Shown here: piece after piece, positions 9,362 through 18,594 of the stretch | How positions within the stretch are numbered: the first letter of the stretch is position 1 | Layout of the letters: each line of letters starts with the position of its first letter | Source of the DNA: Clostridia bacterium | GTDB taxonomy: Bacteria; Bacillota; Clostridia; UBA1381 | Direction: 5' to 3' | NCBI GenBank assembly: GCA_017483065.1 | Contig: JAFULX010000109.1 | Coordinates: forward strand, 1 to 54,356 | DNA: 54,356 nt | Notes under the pieces: generated by a model | The model's input: the letters and a program-made list of their open reading frames with translations, nothing else | What the model was told of the DNA's origin: nothing | Databases searched by the model: none | Made by a program: the position numbers and the translations under genes

Positions 9362-9859
9362 TCAGATTACCTGCTTGATTATACCGAAGGAAAGGAGCGA
9401 CATAATAAGTCCTGCCGCAACCACGCCGAGGAAAATGAACGGCAGCGACTCACGCTTTTTCATTCGCAGAAGCGACGCAATCAATGCACCTGTCCACGCA
9501 CCTGTACCAGGGAGCGGTATGCCGACAAAGAGGAAAAGTCCCCATCTGCCGTATTTTGTGATTTGGTCAGACTTGGAAAGAGCCTTGTTTTCCAACCGTT
9601 CTACGAGATTTTTCAGCCGTGTCTTTTTCAGCCACGCAAATATCTTATCAATGAAAAGAAGGATAAAGGGTATCGGCAGCATATTGCCGAGAACGGCAAT
9701 TATAAAGGTGGACAGAAATTCCATCTTCAAAAAGCCTGCCGCAAGTATAGAGCCTCTAAGCTCCAATATGGGTATCATTGAAACGATAAATACTATCAGC
9801 TCCTTGGGCAGACTGCCCGAAAAGTTGTCCACTATCATTGTTACAAGTCCGTCTGTCAA
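9362..9859 (-). CDS. small membrane protein, COG2426/Sm_multidrug_ex family
   Basis: A 165-aa polytopic membrane protein with about four hydrophobic segments. Signature pieces are ELRGSILAA, LPIPFILLF, GIPLPGTGAWTGA and the C-terminal GVVAAGLIMSL, which match the family called putative small multidrug export proteins; transport has, to my knowledge, little direct proof. The start is TTG at 9859: AAGGAGTG lies seven bases before it, whereas the later ATG (9838) has no ribosome site. It is cotranscribed with the metallophosphoesterase. A weak promoter may lie at about 9897-9923. Confidence 0.82.
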   Translation of the reverse strand: MTDGLVTMIVDNFSGSLPKELIVFIVSMIPILELRGSILAAGFLKMEFLSTFIIAVLGNMLPIPFILLFIDKIFAWLKKTRLKNLVERLENKALSKSDQITKYGRWGLFLFVGIPLPGTGAWTGALIASLLRMKKRESLPFIFLGVVAAGLIMSLLSFGIIKQVI

Positions 9860-10004
9860 TTTAAAACACTCCTTAAATTTTACATATCATTTCTATTTTA
9901 TAATAACTCACGGTAAAAATCAATTAAAAAAGTGTAAATTTTTTCATTTTTTATGCCAAAAGCGGTGCAAATTTCCCAAAATAAAGAAATTTTTCGCAAA
10001 ATTC

Positions 10005-10033
10005 TTGTAATGGAATGAAATTTGGTGTATAAT
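10005..10033 (+). promoter_or_regulatory. promoter of lysS
   Basis: TTGTAA at 10005-10010 and TATAAT at 10028-10033, spaced by 17 bases, 43 bases before the lysS ATG. The 9860-10004 stretch upstream is AT-rich; I recognise no T-box leader there. Confidence 0.75.
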
Positions 10034-10075
10034 GGAGAGTGAGAAAGAATAATTTTGAAAGGAAACGGAAATCAA

Positions 10076-11620
10076 ATGGAGAATGAAATTCAGTTATCCG
10101 AGCTTTTGCAGGTAAGACGTGATAAGCTTTCCGAGCTTCAGGAGGCGGGCAGAGACCCGTTCCAAATCACTAAATTTGACAGAACACATACCTCGGGTGC
10201 GATTAAAGATAATTACACCGAGGAGGACAGAGAGCTTACAAAAAGAGGCTCTGACGAGGTTGAGATTATTAAGGCTAAAATTTCCGCACTCGACGGACAG
10301 AAGGTTGCGGTTGCAGGACGTATTATGTCCAAAAGAGGTATGGGCAAGGTAGGCTTTGTTCATATTGCCGATATAGACGGACAGATTCAGCTTTTCGTCA
10401 AGAAGGATATCCTCGGCGAGGAGGAGTATGACCGCTTTAAGAAGCTTGATATAGGCGATATTGTTGGTGCAGAGGGTGAGGTTTTCACCACTCAGACAGG
10501 TGAAATTTCCATAAGAGCGGACAAGCTTACACTGCTTTCAAAATCTCTTCTGCCGCTGCCCGAGAAGTTCCACGGTCTTGTTGACCCCGATTTGAGATAC
10601 CGTCAGCGATATGTTGACCTCATTATGAACGAGGACGTGAAAAAGACCTTTATCGCACGCAGTAAGCTTGTTCGTGCCGTGCGTAATTTTATGGACAGCA
10701 AGGGCTTTATTGAGGTTGAAACCCCGACGCTCAATACTATCCCAGGCGGTGCGAATGCAAGACCGTTTATCACACATCATAATGCACTCGATATTGATAT
10801 GTATATGAGAATTGCGACCGAGCTGCACCTCAAGAGATTGATTGTCGGCGGCTTGGAGAAGGTTTATGAAATCGGAAGAATTTTCCGTAACGAGGGTATG
10901 GATATCCGTCATAATCCCGAGTTTACTACAATCGAATCTTATGAGGCTTATGCTGATTTCAACGCTGTTATGGATAATACCGAGGAGCTTATCCGCTACT
11001 GTGCCCGTGAGGTTTGCGGCACCGAGCAGATTACCTATCAGGGCGTTGAGATTGACCTGTCGCATTTCGAGCGTTTGACGATGATTGATTCTATCAAGAA
11101 ATACGCAGGCGTTGACTTTAACGAGATTAAGACCGATGAGGAGGCACAGAGAGTTGCCAAGGAAAGAGGTCTTGAGCTTGACCCGATTAAGACTACAAGA
11201 GGCGATATTATCGCACTGTTCTTTGACGAATATGTTGAGGAAAAGCTCGTGCAGCCGACATTTATCACAGAGTATCCCGTGGAGATTTCGCCGCTTGCAA
11301 AGAGGATTCCAAACCGCCCCGAGCTTACAGAGAGATTTGAGCTGTTTATTACAAGCCGTGAAATCGGTAATGCATTCTCCGAGCTTAACGACCCGATTGA
11401 CCAGCGTAAGAGATTTGAGGCACAGGCGGCACTCCGTGCGGCAGGCGATGAGGAGGCAAACTATGTTGACGAGGACTTCCTTAATGCCCTTGAATACGGT
11501 ATGCCCCCGACAGGCGGTGTCGGTATCGGTATCGACCGACTGGCAATGCTCCTTACCGACAGCTATTCGATACGAGATGTAATATTGTTCCCGACAATGA
11601 AGCCGCTTTCCGACAAGTAA
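10076..11620 (+). CDS. lysS: lysyl-tRNA synthetase, class II
   Basis: A 514-aa enzyme that charges tRNA-Lys. An N-terminal OB-fold anticodon domain (about residues 55-165) is followed by the class II catalytic core, with motif 2 [14 protein letters not shown] and motif 3 [12 protein letters not shown] near the C-terminus. The ATG at 10076 is preferred over an in-frame TTG at 10055 because the AAAGGA site lies between them and the family N-terminus ([15 protein letters not shown]) follows. greA, often directly upstream of lysS in related Firmicutes, is here about 38 kb away. Confidence 0.98.
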   Translation: MENEIQLSELLQVRRDKLSELQEAGRDPFQITKFDRTHTSGAIKDNYTEEDRELTKRGSDEVEIIKAKISALDGQKVAVAGRIMSKRGMGKVGFVHIADIDGQIQLFVKKDILGEEEYDRFKKLDIGDIVGAEGEVFTTQTGEISIRADKLTLLSKSLLPLPEKFHGLVDPDLRYRQRYVDLIMNEDVKKTFIARSKLVRAVRNFMDSKGFIEVETPTLNTIPGGANARPFITHHNALDIDMYMRIATELHLKRLIVGGLEKVYEIGRIFRNEGMDIRHNPEFTTIESYEAYADFNAVMDNTEELIRYCAREVCGTEQITYQGVEIDLSHFERLTMIDSIKKYAGVDFNEIKTDEEAQRVAKERGLELDPIKTTRGDIIALFFDEYVEEKLVQPTFITEYPVEISPLAKRIPNRPELTERFELFITSREIGNAFSELNDPIDQRKRFEAQAALRAAGDEEANYVDEDFLNALEYGMPPTGGVGIGIDRLAMLLTDSYSIRDVILFPTMKPLSDK

Positions 11621-11669
11621 GTTCGAAAAGCGAATGCGACGAGCAGGGAGCGGGTAACAAATAATCAAC

Positions 11670-11705
11670 AAAAAGCTTTGCGGTGTTATGCCTGCAAAGC
11701 TTTTT
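11670..11705 (+). terminator. Rho-independent terminator after lysS
   Basis: A perfect 12-bp stem (AAAAAGCTTTGC at 11670-11681 with its complement at 11694-11705) and a 12-base loop, ending in five T. It is placed 50 bases after the lysS stop. Confidence 0.85.
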
Positions 11706-11729
11706 CTGTTTCGGCAAATAAAATATCTA

Positions 11730-11758
11730 TTGTAATTTTTGCCCATAGGGTGTATAAT
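11730..11758 (+). promoter_or_regulatory. promoter for the DUF896/PLP-enzyme/recD2 run
   Basis: TTGTAA at 11730-11735 and TATAAT at 11753-11758 with a 17-base spacer, the same box pair as the lysS promoter. It is followed by GAAAGGAAAA and the ATG at 11789. Confidence 0.78.
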
Positions 11759-11788
11759 GGTAAAAAGCCAAACTGAAAGGAAAAGATT

Positions 11789-11956
11789 ATGGACAAGGCA
11801 AAGATTGACAGAATAAATGAGCTGTACCGCAAATCCAAGGCGGAGGGACTGACCGACGCCGAGAAAGAGGAACAGCAGGCACTTCGCAGAGAATATCTCG
11901 ACTCGATAAAGAGTAATTTCAGAAGTACTCTCAATTCGATTGAATATACCGACTAA
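11789..11956 (+). CDS. DUF896 (YnzC-like, UPF0291) small protein
   Basis: A 55-aa protein starting MDKAKIDRINELYRKSKAEG and ending SNFRSTLNSIEYTD. The pattern I-x-R-I-N-E-L-x-x-K, then GLT-x-x-E-x-x-EQ-x-L-R-x-E-Y, is the DUF896 signature of short, helical Firmicutes proteins. In Bacillus a member (YneA operon, YnzC) accompanies the SOS response; the function here is unknown. It has its own promoter and an AAAGGA site and lies four bases before the PLP-enzyme gene. It is easily missed because of its size. Confidence 0.88.
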   Translation: MDKAKIDRINELYRKSKAEGLTDAEKEEQQALRREYLDSIKSNFRSTLNSIEYTD

Positions 11957-11960
11957 TGCT

Positions 11961-13331
11961 ATGAAAAGCTTATTTGACAAGCTTACCGCTTATGCGGACA
12001 GGCACCGAATTTCCTTTGCAATGCCCGGTCACAAGGGCGGCAGAGGTTTATCGGAGGAATTTAAAAGTAATATTGCGAGGATTGATGTAACCGAGCTTGC
12101 GGATACTGAAAATCTGCACGCACCCAAGTGCGAGCTTGCCGAGGCAAGCAAGGCACTTGCGGAACGCTTTGGTGCAAAGGAGAGCTTTTTTCTAACGGGT
12201 GGCTCGACGGAGGGCGTGCATATAATGCTTTTTTGTGCGGTAAGGGGCGGAAAGCTTCTTACAAACCGTACCTGTCACCGTTCGGTTATAAATGCGGCGG
12301 TGATTGCAGGCTTCGGAGTGGAGTTTTTGCGTCAGGAACAGGATACGGGTATTATGACGCCCAAGCCGCCGACCGCAGAGGAGGTTGAACGTGCATTAAG
12401 AGAAAGCGGCGATATTGCCGCCTGTATCATCACCTCGCCCGATTACTACGGTCATATTGCCGATATTGAGGGGATTGCGGACGTCTGTCACAGGGCAGGA
12501 ATCCCCCTTTTGGTTGACGAAGCGCACGGTGCACAGCTGTCCGCTGACGGTATGTGCGGCGGTGCGATTTTGCACGGTGCGGATATGGCGGTGCAGAGTG
12601 CACACAAAACGCTCAATGCACTTAATCAGGCGGCATTTCTTCATTTTAACAGCACTTTGATTGACGGTGCGTCGGTGCGTGCTATGACAGCGATGGTCGG
12701 CACGAGCAGTCCGTCCTATCCGATAGTTGCCTCGGCACAGCTTGCCCTTGACGGTCTTACGGGCAGCGATTGGTGTGACCTTTGCGATTATCTGGACAAA
12801 AAACGGACAAGCCTTAAAGAGCGTACAAAAATTGTTTATCCCGAAGGCGAGGTTGACCGAGCAAGAGTGGTTTTCGGCTTATCGGGATATGAGCTTTCGG
12901 GGTACGAGGCGGAGCAGATTTTAAGGGAACGGTATAACATTGACGTTGAAATGTCGGACAGATATAATGTCGTATGTATAGTCACTCCGACCAATACGAG
13001 GGAGGAAATTGACCTGTTGTTTCGGGCAGCGGAGGAGATTGTCCGTGATGTCGGATACAGAAATGAGCCGACCTATCCCGAGCCACCGAGACCGAAAACG
13101 GTTATGACGCCGAGGGAGGCTTTTTGGTCAAAGGGCGAGAATGTTGGTTTGACAGATGCAGTGGGCAGGGTGTCGAGGGCGAATGTATCTGCATATCCGC
13201 CAGGGATTGCGATAATTGCAGCAGGTGAGGAAATCACAGAGGAAATTGCGGATTATATACTGAAAATTGAGGCGCTCGGAGCAGAGATTGAGGGTATGAC
13301 GGACGGAAAAATCTCTGTTTCGGCAAAATAG
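11961..13331 (+). CDS. Orn/Lys/Arg decarboxylase-family PLP enzyme
   Basis: A 456-aa fold-type I PLP enzyme of the YaaO/SpeA-type decarboxylase group, which releases CO2 from lysine, arginine or ornithine. Visible are AMPGHKGGRG near the N-terminus, the glycine loop TGGSTEG, DEAHGAQLS (Asp binding the PLP nitrogen) and the Schiff-base lysine in QSAHKTLNAL near residue 215, followed by the smaller C-terminal domain. It lacks the N-terminal wing domain of E. coli-type inducible decarboxylases, which is normal for Firmicutes homologues. Substrate is not deducible. Start 11961 is chosen because it follows the DUF896 stop and gives the family N-terminus. Confidence 0.88.
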   Translation: MKSLFDKLTAYADRHRISFAMPGHKGGRGLSEEFKSNIARIDVTELADTENLHAPKCELAEASKALAERFGAKESFFLTGGSTEGVHIMLFCAVRGGKLLTNRTCHRSVINAAVIAGFGVEFLRQEQDTGIMTPKPPTAEEVERALRESGDIAACIITSPDYYGHIADIEGIADVCHRAGIPLLVDEAHGAQLSADGMCGGAILHGADMAVQSAHKTLNALNQAAFLHFNSTLIDGASVRAMTAMVGTSSPSYPIVASAQLALDGLTGSDWCDLCDYLDKKRTSLKERTKIVYPEGEVDRARVVFGLSGYELSGYEAEQILRERYNIDVEMSDRYNVVCIVTPTNTREEIDLLFRAAEEIVRDVGYRNEPTYPEPPRPKTVMTPREAFWSKGENVGLTDAVGRVSRANVSAYPPGIAIIAAGEEITEEIADYILKIEALGAEIEGMTDGKISVSAK

Positions 13332-13337
13332 TGAAGA

Positions 13338-15578
13338 ATGGAAGATATAAGAATTGTCGGCATAATCAGCGAGATTATTTATCAGAACTCGGAAAACGGC
13401 TACACCGTCTGCGAGATTGAAAATGAAGACGAGGGCATATTTACTGCAACGGGGTATATGCCCTATTTGAGCGTGGGCGAAACGATTGCACTGATTGGAC
13501 AGTGGGTGGAGCATCCCGACTACGGCGAGCAGTTCAAGGTGACAAGCTACGAATCACTGCTGCCGACCGACGAGGCGGCAATCCTGAAATATCTGTCCTC
13601 GGGCATTATTGCGGGAATTGGTGCGGCTACGGCGAAAAATCTGGTCGCACATTTCGGCGAGAATACCTTTGATATAATGCTCAACAATCCCTCACGGCTT
13701 GCCGAAATCAGGGGCATATCCCCGAAAAAGGCGGAGAAAATCGGAGCGGCATTTCTTGAATTGCAGTCAATGCAGGGTATAGTGCTGTATCTTCAGCAGT
13801 TCAATATTGGTGCGTCGGTTGCAATGCGTGTACAGAAGATGTTCGGTCAGAGTGCGGTGGAGCGGATAAAGGAAAATCCGTATATTCTTGCAGACAGCGT
13901 GGACGGCATAGGCTTCCGTACAGCGGACGAAATCGCATTTTTTCAGGGTATGCCGAAAAACAGCCCTGTCCGTATCCGTCACGGTATAAAATATATTCTG
14001 CGTGATGCGGCGTACAGCGGCGGTCATACATACCTGTTGCAGGAACAGCTTACCGCACTTGCGAGTAAAAAGCTTGATGTAACAGCGGAGGAGGCAATGG
14101 ACGGAATAAGCTCGCTTGCTCTTACGCACTCGGTTTATATTGAAGATTTTCCCGACGGTAAGAGAGTCAGCCTTGCAATTCTGTATTCCGCCGAAACCTA
14201 CGTTGCACGGCGAATATGGGCGATGTCGCATACATTGCCGTCATATATTCCCGAGCAGGCTGCGGTTGATGAGGTGATTTCAAAGGCGGAGGAGTCGGGC
14301 GGAATAACGCTTGCCGAGGAACAGAAGGCGGCGGTACAGGCGGCGGCAGAGCGGTCGTGTATGGTAATCACGGGCGGTCCTGGAACAGGTAAAACTACTA
14401 TCATAAAGACGATAATAAGCCTGATGCACAGCCTTTCACAGGAAATAGTGCTTGCCGCACCGACGGGCAGAGCGGCAAAGCGAATGACCGCTGTTGCGGG
14501 CATTGAGGCTAAAACTCTGCACAGACTTTTAGGTATGAAGCCGTCGGACGATGAGATAAGCTTTACGCATAACGAGAGCAATCCGCTGACCGCAGACGTG
14601 GTGATTGTCGACGAGGCGAGTATGATTGACATACAGCTTGCCGCCTCGCTTTTACAGGCGATAAAACCCGGTGCAAAGCTGATTTTGTGCGGCGACGCCG
14701 ACCAATTGCCGTCGGTCGGACCGGGAAATGTTCTGCGTGACATAATTGCGTCGGGACACGTTACGACAATTGCACTCGGACATATTTTCAGACAAGCGGA
14801 GGAAAGCCTGATAGTAGTGAACGCACACCGCATAAACAGTGGTGAAATGCCGATTATTGACGCAAAGGACAAGGACTTTTTCCTCTTACAGCGAAAATCA
14901 CCCGAGCATATCACACAGACCGTCGCAGACCTTTACAAAATACGTCTGCCGAGGTCGTATAATATAGAGCCAATCTCGAAAATTCAGGTGCTTTCGCCGT
15001 CCAAAAAGGGTGCGGCAGGCACGATTGCCTTAAATCGTGAGCTGCAATATGCGATGAATCCGCCCGATATGCTCAAAACAGAGCACAGGAGCGGAAACAC
15101 AATCTTCCGTGTCGGCGATAAGGTGATGCAGATAAAAAATGACTACGATATAATGTGGATAAGGGAAAACGGCGAGGTCGGTTCGGGAATTTTCAACGGC
15201 GATATGGGTATTATTGAGAGCATATCGCTCAAGGACAAGACAATGACGATTATTTTCGACGACAAAGAGGTGGAATATCCGTTCGCAAATCTGGAAAAGC
15301 TCGACCTTGCCTATGCCGTAACCGTGCATAAAAGTCAGGGCAGCGAGTTTCCTGTGGTAATCCTTGCTCTTGCAAGCTTTGCACCTATGCTGATGTACCG
15401 CAATCTGCTGTACACGGCGGTGACCCGTGCAAGAGATATGGTGGTTATTGTCGGCAGAAGTGAGGAAATCAGACGAATGGTGGAGAATAACGACCGCCAT
15501 ATCCGTTACACAAGCCTTTGTGAACGACTCGGGGCAATTGCCGAGGGTGAAAACGGCATATTCAAAATGGGGGATTAA
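13338..15578 (+). CDS. recD2: RecD2-type ATP-dependent 5'-3' DNA helicase
   Basis: A 746-aa SF1B helicase. The N-terminal extension contains an OB-like part and helix-hairpin-helix repeats (LSSGIIAGIGAATAKNLV, IRGISPKKAEKIG) that separate RecD2 from RecBCD-associated RecD. The motor has Walker A GGPGTGKTT near residue 346, Walker B DEASMID near 425, GDADQLPSVGPGNVLRD and the C-terminal VTVHKSQGSEF. RecD2 takes part in DNA repair and replication-fork handling without RecBC partners; none are present. It follows the PLP-enzyme gene by six bases with only a weak ribosome site. Confidence 0.96.
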   Translation: MEDIRIVGIISEIIYQNSENGYTVCEIENEDEGIFTATGYMPYLSVGETIALIGQWVEHPDYGEQFKVTSYESLLPTDEAAILKYLSSGIIAGIGAATAKNLVAHFGENTFDIMLNNPSRLAEIRGISPKKAEKIGAAFLELQSMQGIVLYLQQFNIGASVAMRVQKMFGQSAVERIKENPYILADSVDGIGFRTADEIAFFQGMPKNSPVRIRHGIKYILRDAAYSGGHTYLLQEQLTALASKKLDVTAEEAMDGISSLALTHSVYIEDFPDGKRVSLAILYSAETYVARRIWAMSHTLPSYIPEQAAVDEVISKAEESGGITLAEEQKAAVQAAAERSCMVITGGPGTGKTTIIKTIISLMHSLSQEIVLAAPTGRAAKRMTAVAGIEAKTLHRLLGMKPSDDEISFTHNESNPLTADVVIVDEASMIDIQLAASLLQAIKPGAKLILCGDADQLPSVGPGNVLRDIIASGHVTTIALGHIFRQAEESLIVVNAHRINSGEMPIIDAKDKDFFLLQRKSPEHITQTVADLYKIRLPRSYNIEPISKIQVLSPSKKGAAGTIALNRELQYAMNPPDMLKTEHRSGNTIFRVGDKVMQIKNDYDIMWIRENGEVGSGIFNGDMGIIESISLKDKTMTIIFDDKEVEYPFANLEKLDLAYAVTVHKSQGSEFPVVILALASFAPMLMYRNLLYTAVTRARDMVVIVGRSEEIRRMVENNDRHIRYTSLCERLGAIAEGENGIFKMGD

Positions 15579-15579
15579 G

Positions 15580-16512
15580 ATGGACAGAATTTTTCGTAAA
15601 TTTTCGGCCTTGTGCATAGTGCTTGCCGCCGTTTTGTGGGGTATAATCGGAATTTTTGTAAGAAGCCTTTCTGCCAAAGGACTTGGCTCTGCGGAAATTA
15701 TGCTGGTGCGTACGGCATTTGCAACGGTGGGTATATTTTTGTACCTCGCACTTTTCGACCGTGACCGTTTAAGGGTAAAAATCAAAGATTTATGGCTCTT
15801 TTTCGGTACGGGCATAGTCAGCTTTCTGACCTTCGGCTGTGCGTATTTCGCTACAATCGAAATGACATCGGTATCCACTGCGGCGGTGCTTCTCTATACC
15901 TCGCCGATTTTTGTGACGCTGATGGCGGCGGTATTTTTTGGAGAAAAGCTTACTGCTGTAAAGCTTACGGCACTTGCAGCTGCGGTGGCGGGCTGCGTGC
16001 TTGTTTCGGGCGGCTTCGGCGGTGAGGCTGTTGGTATAAAGGGACTTTTGTGCGGACTTTTGTCGGGATTTTGCTATGGACTTTACAGTATATTCGGACG
16101 TGTTGCGTCAAAGAAATATTCCGCAATTACCGTGACGGCATACACATTTTTGTTTGCAACCGCAGGCGGACTTTTCGTCGCAGATTTGCCGAAAACGACG
16201 GCGGTGGTTCTCGGCGAGCCTGCGATAGTACCGTATCTGATACTGTTTGCACTTGCAACGGCGGTTGTGCCGTATATATTATATACGGGCGGTCTGAAAT
16301 ACACCCCTGCGGGCAAAGCGGCGGTAATCGCCTGTGCAGAGCCTGTTGTTGCGGCGATAATCGGCACGGCGGTATTCGGCGACAAAATGACTGTCGGCGG
16401 TATTTTGGGAACACTGCTCATTCTCGGTGCAATCCTGATATTAAACAAAACCATATGGAGGAAAACGTTAAAAACGAATAAAATAATACATACAGTGGGG
16501 AAAATAACTTGA
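15580..16512 (+). CDS. EamA/DMT-family membrane transporter
   Basis: A 310-aa protein with about ten hydrophobic segments arranged as two EamA repeats. The first covers residues 10-135 (VLAAVLWGIIGIFVR, STAAVLLYTSPIFVTLMAAVFFGEKLT); the second covers 150-295 (YTPAGKAAVIACAEPVVAAIIGTAVFGDK). DMT proteins export or exchange small metabolites such as amino acids; the substrate is unknown. The start at 15580 overlaps the recD2 region by spacing (one base after its stop) and replaces a longer in-frame extension inside recD2. The promoter of the next operon lies in its 3' end. Confidence 0.88.
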   Translation: MDRIFRKFSALCIVLAAVLWGIIGIFVRSLSAKGLGSAEIMLVRTAFATVGIFLYLALFDRDRLRVKIKDLWLFFGTGIVSFLTFGCAYFATIEMTSVSTAAVLLYTSPIFVTLMAAVFFGEKLTAVKLTALAAAVAGCVLVSGGFGGEAVGIKGLLCGLLSGFCYGLYSIFGRVASKKYSAITVTAYTFLFATAGGLFVADLPKTTAVVLGEPAIVPYLILFALATAVVPYILYTGGLKYTPAGKAAVIACAEPVVAAIIGTAVFGDKMTVGGILGTLLILGAILILNKTIWRKTLKTNKIIHTVGKIT

Positions 16513-16537
16513 CAGAATGGGCAATTACTGATAAAAT
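16509..16537 (+). promoter_or_regulatory. promoter of the TrpXYZ-like importer
   Basis: TTGACA at 16509-16514 and TAAAAT at 16532-16537, spaced by 17 bases, overlapping the EamA stop codon. The leader to the ATG at 16581 is short (about 40 bases), with a small GCC/GGC inverted repeat and AAAGGG. There is no room for a T-box riboswitch. Confidence 0.75.
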
Positions 16538-16580
16538 ATAACAAAAATATATGCCGATTAAGGCGAAAGGGTTGGTAAAT

Positions 16581-17540
16581 ATGAAGAAAATCTTAGCATT
16601 GATTATGGCGGCGGCAATGGGTATGTCCCTTGCATCGTGCGGAAAAGACGGCTATACGGTGGGTATCTGCCAGCAGATGCCTCACGTTGCACTCGACTCT
16701 GCAACAGAGGGCTTCCAGACAGCTCTTACCGAGGCTCTCGGTGAGGAAAATGTCACCTTCCTCGTACAGAACGCACAGGGCGATTCAACCGCTTGTACAA
16801 CTATCGTAAATGACTTTGTAACAAAGAATGTTGACCTTATTCTCGGTAATGCTACCAACGCATTGCAGGCTGCTGCAAACGGTACGGCTACTATCCCCGT
16901 ACTCGGTACATCTGTTACAGAATACGGCACAGCACTCGGTATCGAGGACTTTGACGGTCTTGTAGGTACAAACGTATCGGGTACATCTGACCTTGCTCCG
17001 CTTGACGAGCAGGCTGCTATTATCACAGATATATTCCCCGACACAAAGACAGTAGGTCTGCTTTACTGCTCCGCAGAGCCGAACTCGGCATATCAGGTTA
17101 AGGTTGTAAAGGAAAACCTTGAGGCTAAAGGCATCACCTGCACAGAGTTCCCGTTCGCAGACTCCAACGATATCACAGCTGTTTCCAAGGCAGCGGCTGC
17201 GGCATCTGATGTAATCTATATCCCGACCGATAATACAGCGGCGGCTTGTGCCGAAGCAATCAACGGTGCGGTATTGCCGACAGGCACACCTATTGTTGGC
17301 GGTGACGAGGGTATCTGCTCGGGCTGCGGTATCGCAACACTTTGCATCGACTACTATGACCTCGGCGTAACCACAGGTAAGATGGCTGCAAAAATCCTTA
17401 CAGGCGAGGCTGATATTGCCGAAATGGAAATTGCATATGCAGAGAACTTTGAAAAGGTTTATAACCCCACAAACTGCGAAGCTCTTAAGATTGATACAGC
17501 TGCATTGGAAGCAGCAGGTTATGTTGCAATTGAGAAATAA
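16581..17540 (+). CDS. ABC importer substrate-binding lipoprotein (COG2984, TrpX-like)
   Basis: A 319-aa lipoprotein: signal peptide with lipobox LASC, lipidated Cys20. The mature part is a two-lobed periplasmic-binding-protein type I fold (YTVGICQQMPHVALDSATEG, LGNATNALQAA, PVLGTSVTEYG, VGLLYCSAEPNSAYQV, IYIPTDNTAAA). In streptococci this family (TrpX) binds tryptophan, but others in COG2984 are uncharacterised. Start 16581 is taken because AAAGGG precedes it and the signal peptide begins there. It is followed by a repeat element, the permease and the ATPase. Substrate is inferred from family only. Confidence 0.87.
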   Translation: MKKILALIMAAAMGMSLASCGKDGYTVGICQQMPHVALDSATEGFQTALTEALGEENVTFLVQNAQGDSTACTTIVNDFVTKNVDLILGNATNALQAAANGTATIPVLGTSVTEYGTALGIEDFDGLVGTNVSGTSDLAPLDEQAAIITDIFPDTKTVGLLYCSAEPNSAYQVKVVKENLEAKGITCTEFPFADSNDITAVSKAAAAASDVIYIPTDNTAAACAEAINGAVLPTGTPIVGGDEGICSGCGIATLCIDYYDLGVTTGKMAAKILTGEADIAEMEIAYAENFEKVYNPTNCEALKIDTAALEAAGYVAIEK

Positions 17541-17541
17541 C

Positions 17542-17646
17542 TGACGCAAAAAATAAGCGTCGCATCTTACCTGTTATCAGAACTTGAAGTACTTTTGTAC
17601 GTCGGCGTTCCTCAAACAGGCAACCTGCTTGCTTCTTTTCTGCGTT
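17542..17646 (+). repeat. palindromic intergenic element, copy 1
   Basis: A ~105-bp imperfect palindrome two bases after the stop of the binding-protein gene. The outer arms GACGCAAAAAATAAGC and GCTTCTTTTCTGCG pair; the inner arms are CCTG and CAGG. The apex is GAAC-TTGA-A-GTAC-tttt-GTAC-G-TCGG-C-GTTC. It shares the unpaired motifs GCATCTTACC and GGCAACCTGC with the copy at 26739. There is no T-run after the stem, so it is not a classical terminator. A second small hairpin (CCGC/GCGG at about 17656-17670) and AATGGAG follow before the permease start. Confidence 0.85.
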
Positions 17647-17691
17647 GAATTGGTACCGCTTTCACAGCGGAAGAATGGAGATTACGGTATA

Positions 17692-18594
17692 ATGTTAATA
17701 AATTGGCTCGGAGCACTCCCCGGTGCTGCCGCACAGGGTATGATTTGGGGAATTATGGCGATAGGTGTTTATATAACCTATAAAATATTGGATATTGCCG
17801 ACCTTACGGTTGACGGCTCGATTTGTACGGGCGGTGCGGTTTGTGCCGTACTCGTTGCAAGCGGCGTCAATGTATGGGTTGCTATGCTTGCGGCATTTAT
17901 TGCAGGTATGCTTGCAGGTCTTGTAACGGGCATACTGCATACGCTAATGGGTATTCCTGCGATATTGGCGGGAATACTCTCACAGCTTATTTTGTGGTCG
18001 GTCAACCTCAAAATTATGGGACAGCCGAATATCGCACTGCCTGCAAGAAATTATGAGCTTATTCTGGCACAAATGAATATCAATCAGTCGCTTTTGATGC
18101 TGATTGTTATGATTGCTGTGTTCATACCGCTCCTGTACTGCTTTTTCGGTACGGAGGTCGGTGCGTCGTTGCGTGCGACGGGCAATAACCTCAATATGAG
18201 CCGTGCTCAGGGCATAAACACCGATATCACCAAAACACTCGGTCTTGTTCTTTCAAACGGCATTGTTGCTCTGTCGGGTGCACTTTTGGCACAGTATCAG
18301 GGCTTTGCCGATATCAATATGGGCAGAGGTGCAATCGTTATCGGTCTTGCGGCGGTAATTATCGGCGAGGCGGTAACGTCAAGGCTTTCCTTTAACCTCG
18401 GACTAAGAATGTTGGGTGTGATTATCGGCGGAGTGATTTACTACTTTGTATATCAGACGGTAATATTCCTCGGTCTTGATGCCGACCTTTTGAAGATGCT
18501 TTCCGCAATCGTCGTGGCAATCTTCTTGGCAGTACCCTATTGGAAGAAGAACTATTTTACCAAGGCAAAGGGGGTTAAGGTATGCTCGAAATAA
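17692..18594 (+). CDS. ABC importer permease (COG4120, TrpY-like)
   Basis: A 300-aa membrane protein with about eight hydrophobic segments. It begins MLINWLGALPGAAAQGMIWG and contains YKILDIADLTVDGS, GILSQLILWSVN and the cytoplasmic coupling region VGASLRATGNNLNMSRAQGIN. These are features of the branched-chain-amino-acid-type permease superfamily as represented in COG4120. Start 17692 fits GGAG eleven bases upstream and the family N-terminus; the longer in-frame version would run through the repeat element. It overlaps the ATPase gene by 13 bases. Confidence 0.88.
   Translation: MLINWLGALPGAAAQGMIWGIMAIGVYITYKILDIADLTVDGSICTGGAVCAVLVASGVNVWVAMLAAFIAGMLAGLVTGILHTLMGIPAILAGILSQLILWSVNLKIMGQPNIALPARNYELILAQMNINQSLLMLIVMIAVFIPLLYCFFGTEVGASLRATGNNLNMSRAQGINTDITKTLGLVLSNGIVALSGALLAQYQGFADINMGRGAIVIGLAAVIIGEAVTSRLSFNLGLRMLGVIIGGVIYYFVYQTVIFLGLDADLLKMLSAIVVAIFLAVPYWKKNYFTKAKGVKVCSK

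Noticed and set aside
10538-11980. 480-codon open frame on the minus strand opposite lysS
   Set aside because: It is fully antisense to a clearly conserved synthetase, has no ribosome site and a composition of Cys, Arg and Leu typical of shadow frames. The same applies to long antisense frames at 2081-2983 and 41666-42634.
17542-17646. T-box or amino-acid riboswitch between lipoprotein and permease genes of the TrpXYZ-like importer
   Set aside because: No T-box sequence (AGGGUGGNACCGCG-like) or terminator with T-run; the same element also occurs in carbohydrate genes, so it does not track amino-acid control. The GGTACCGC at 17652 is only a chance echo of the T-box core.
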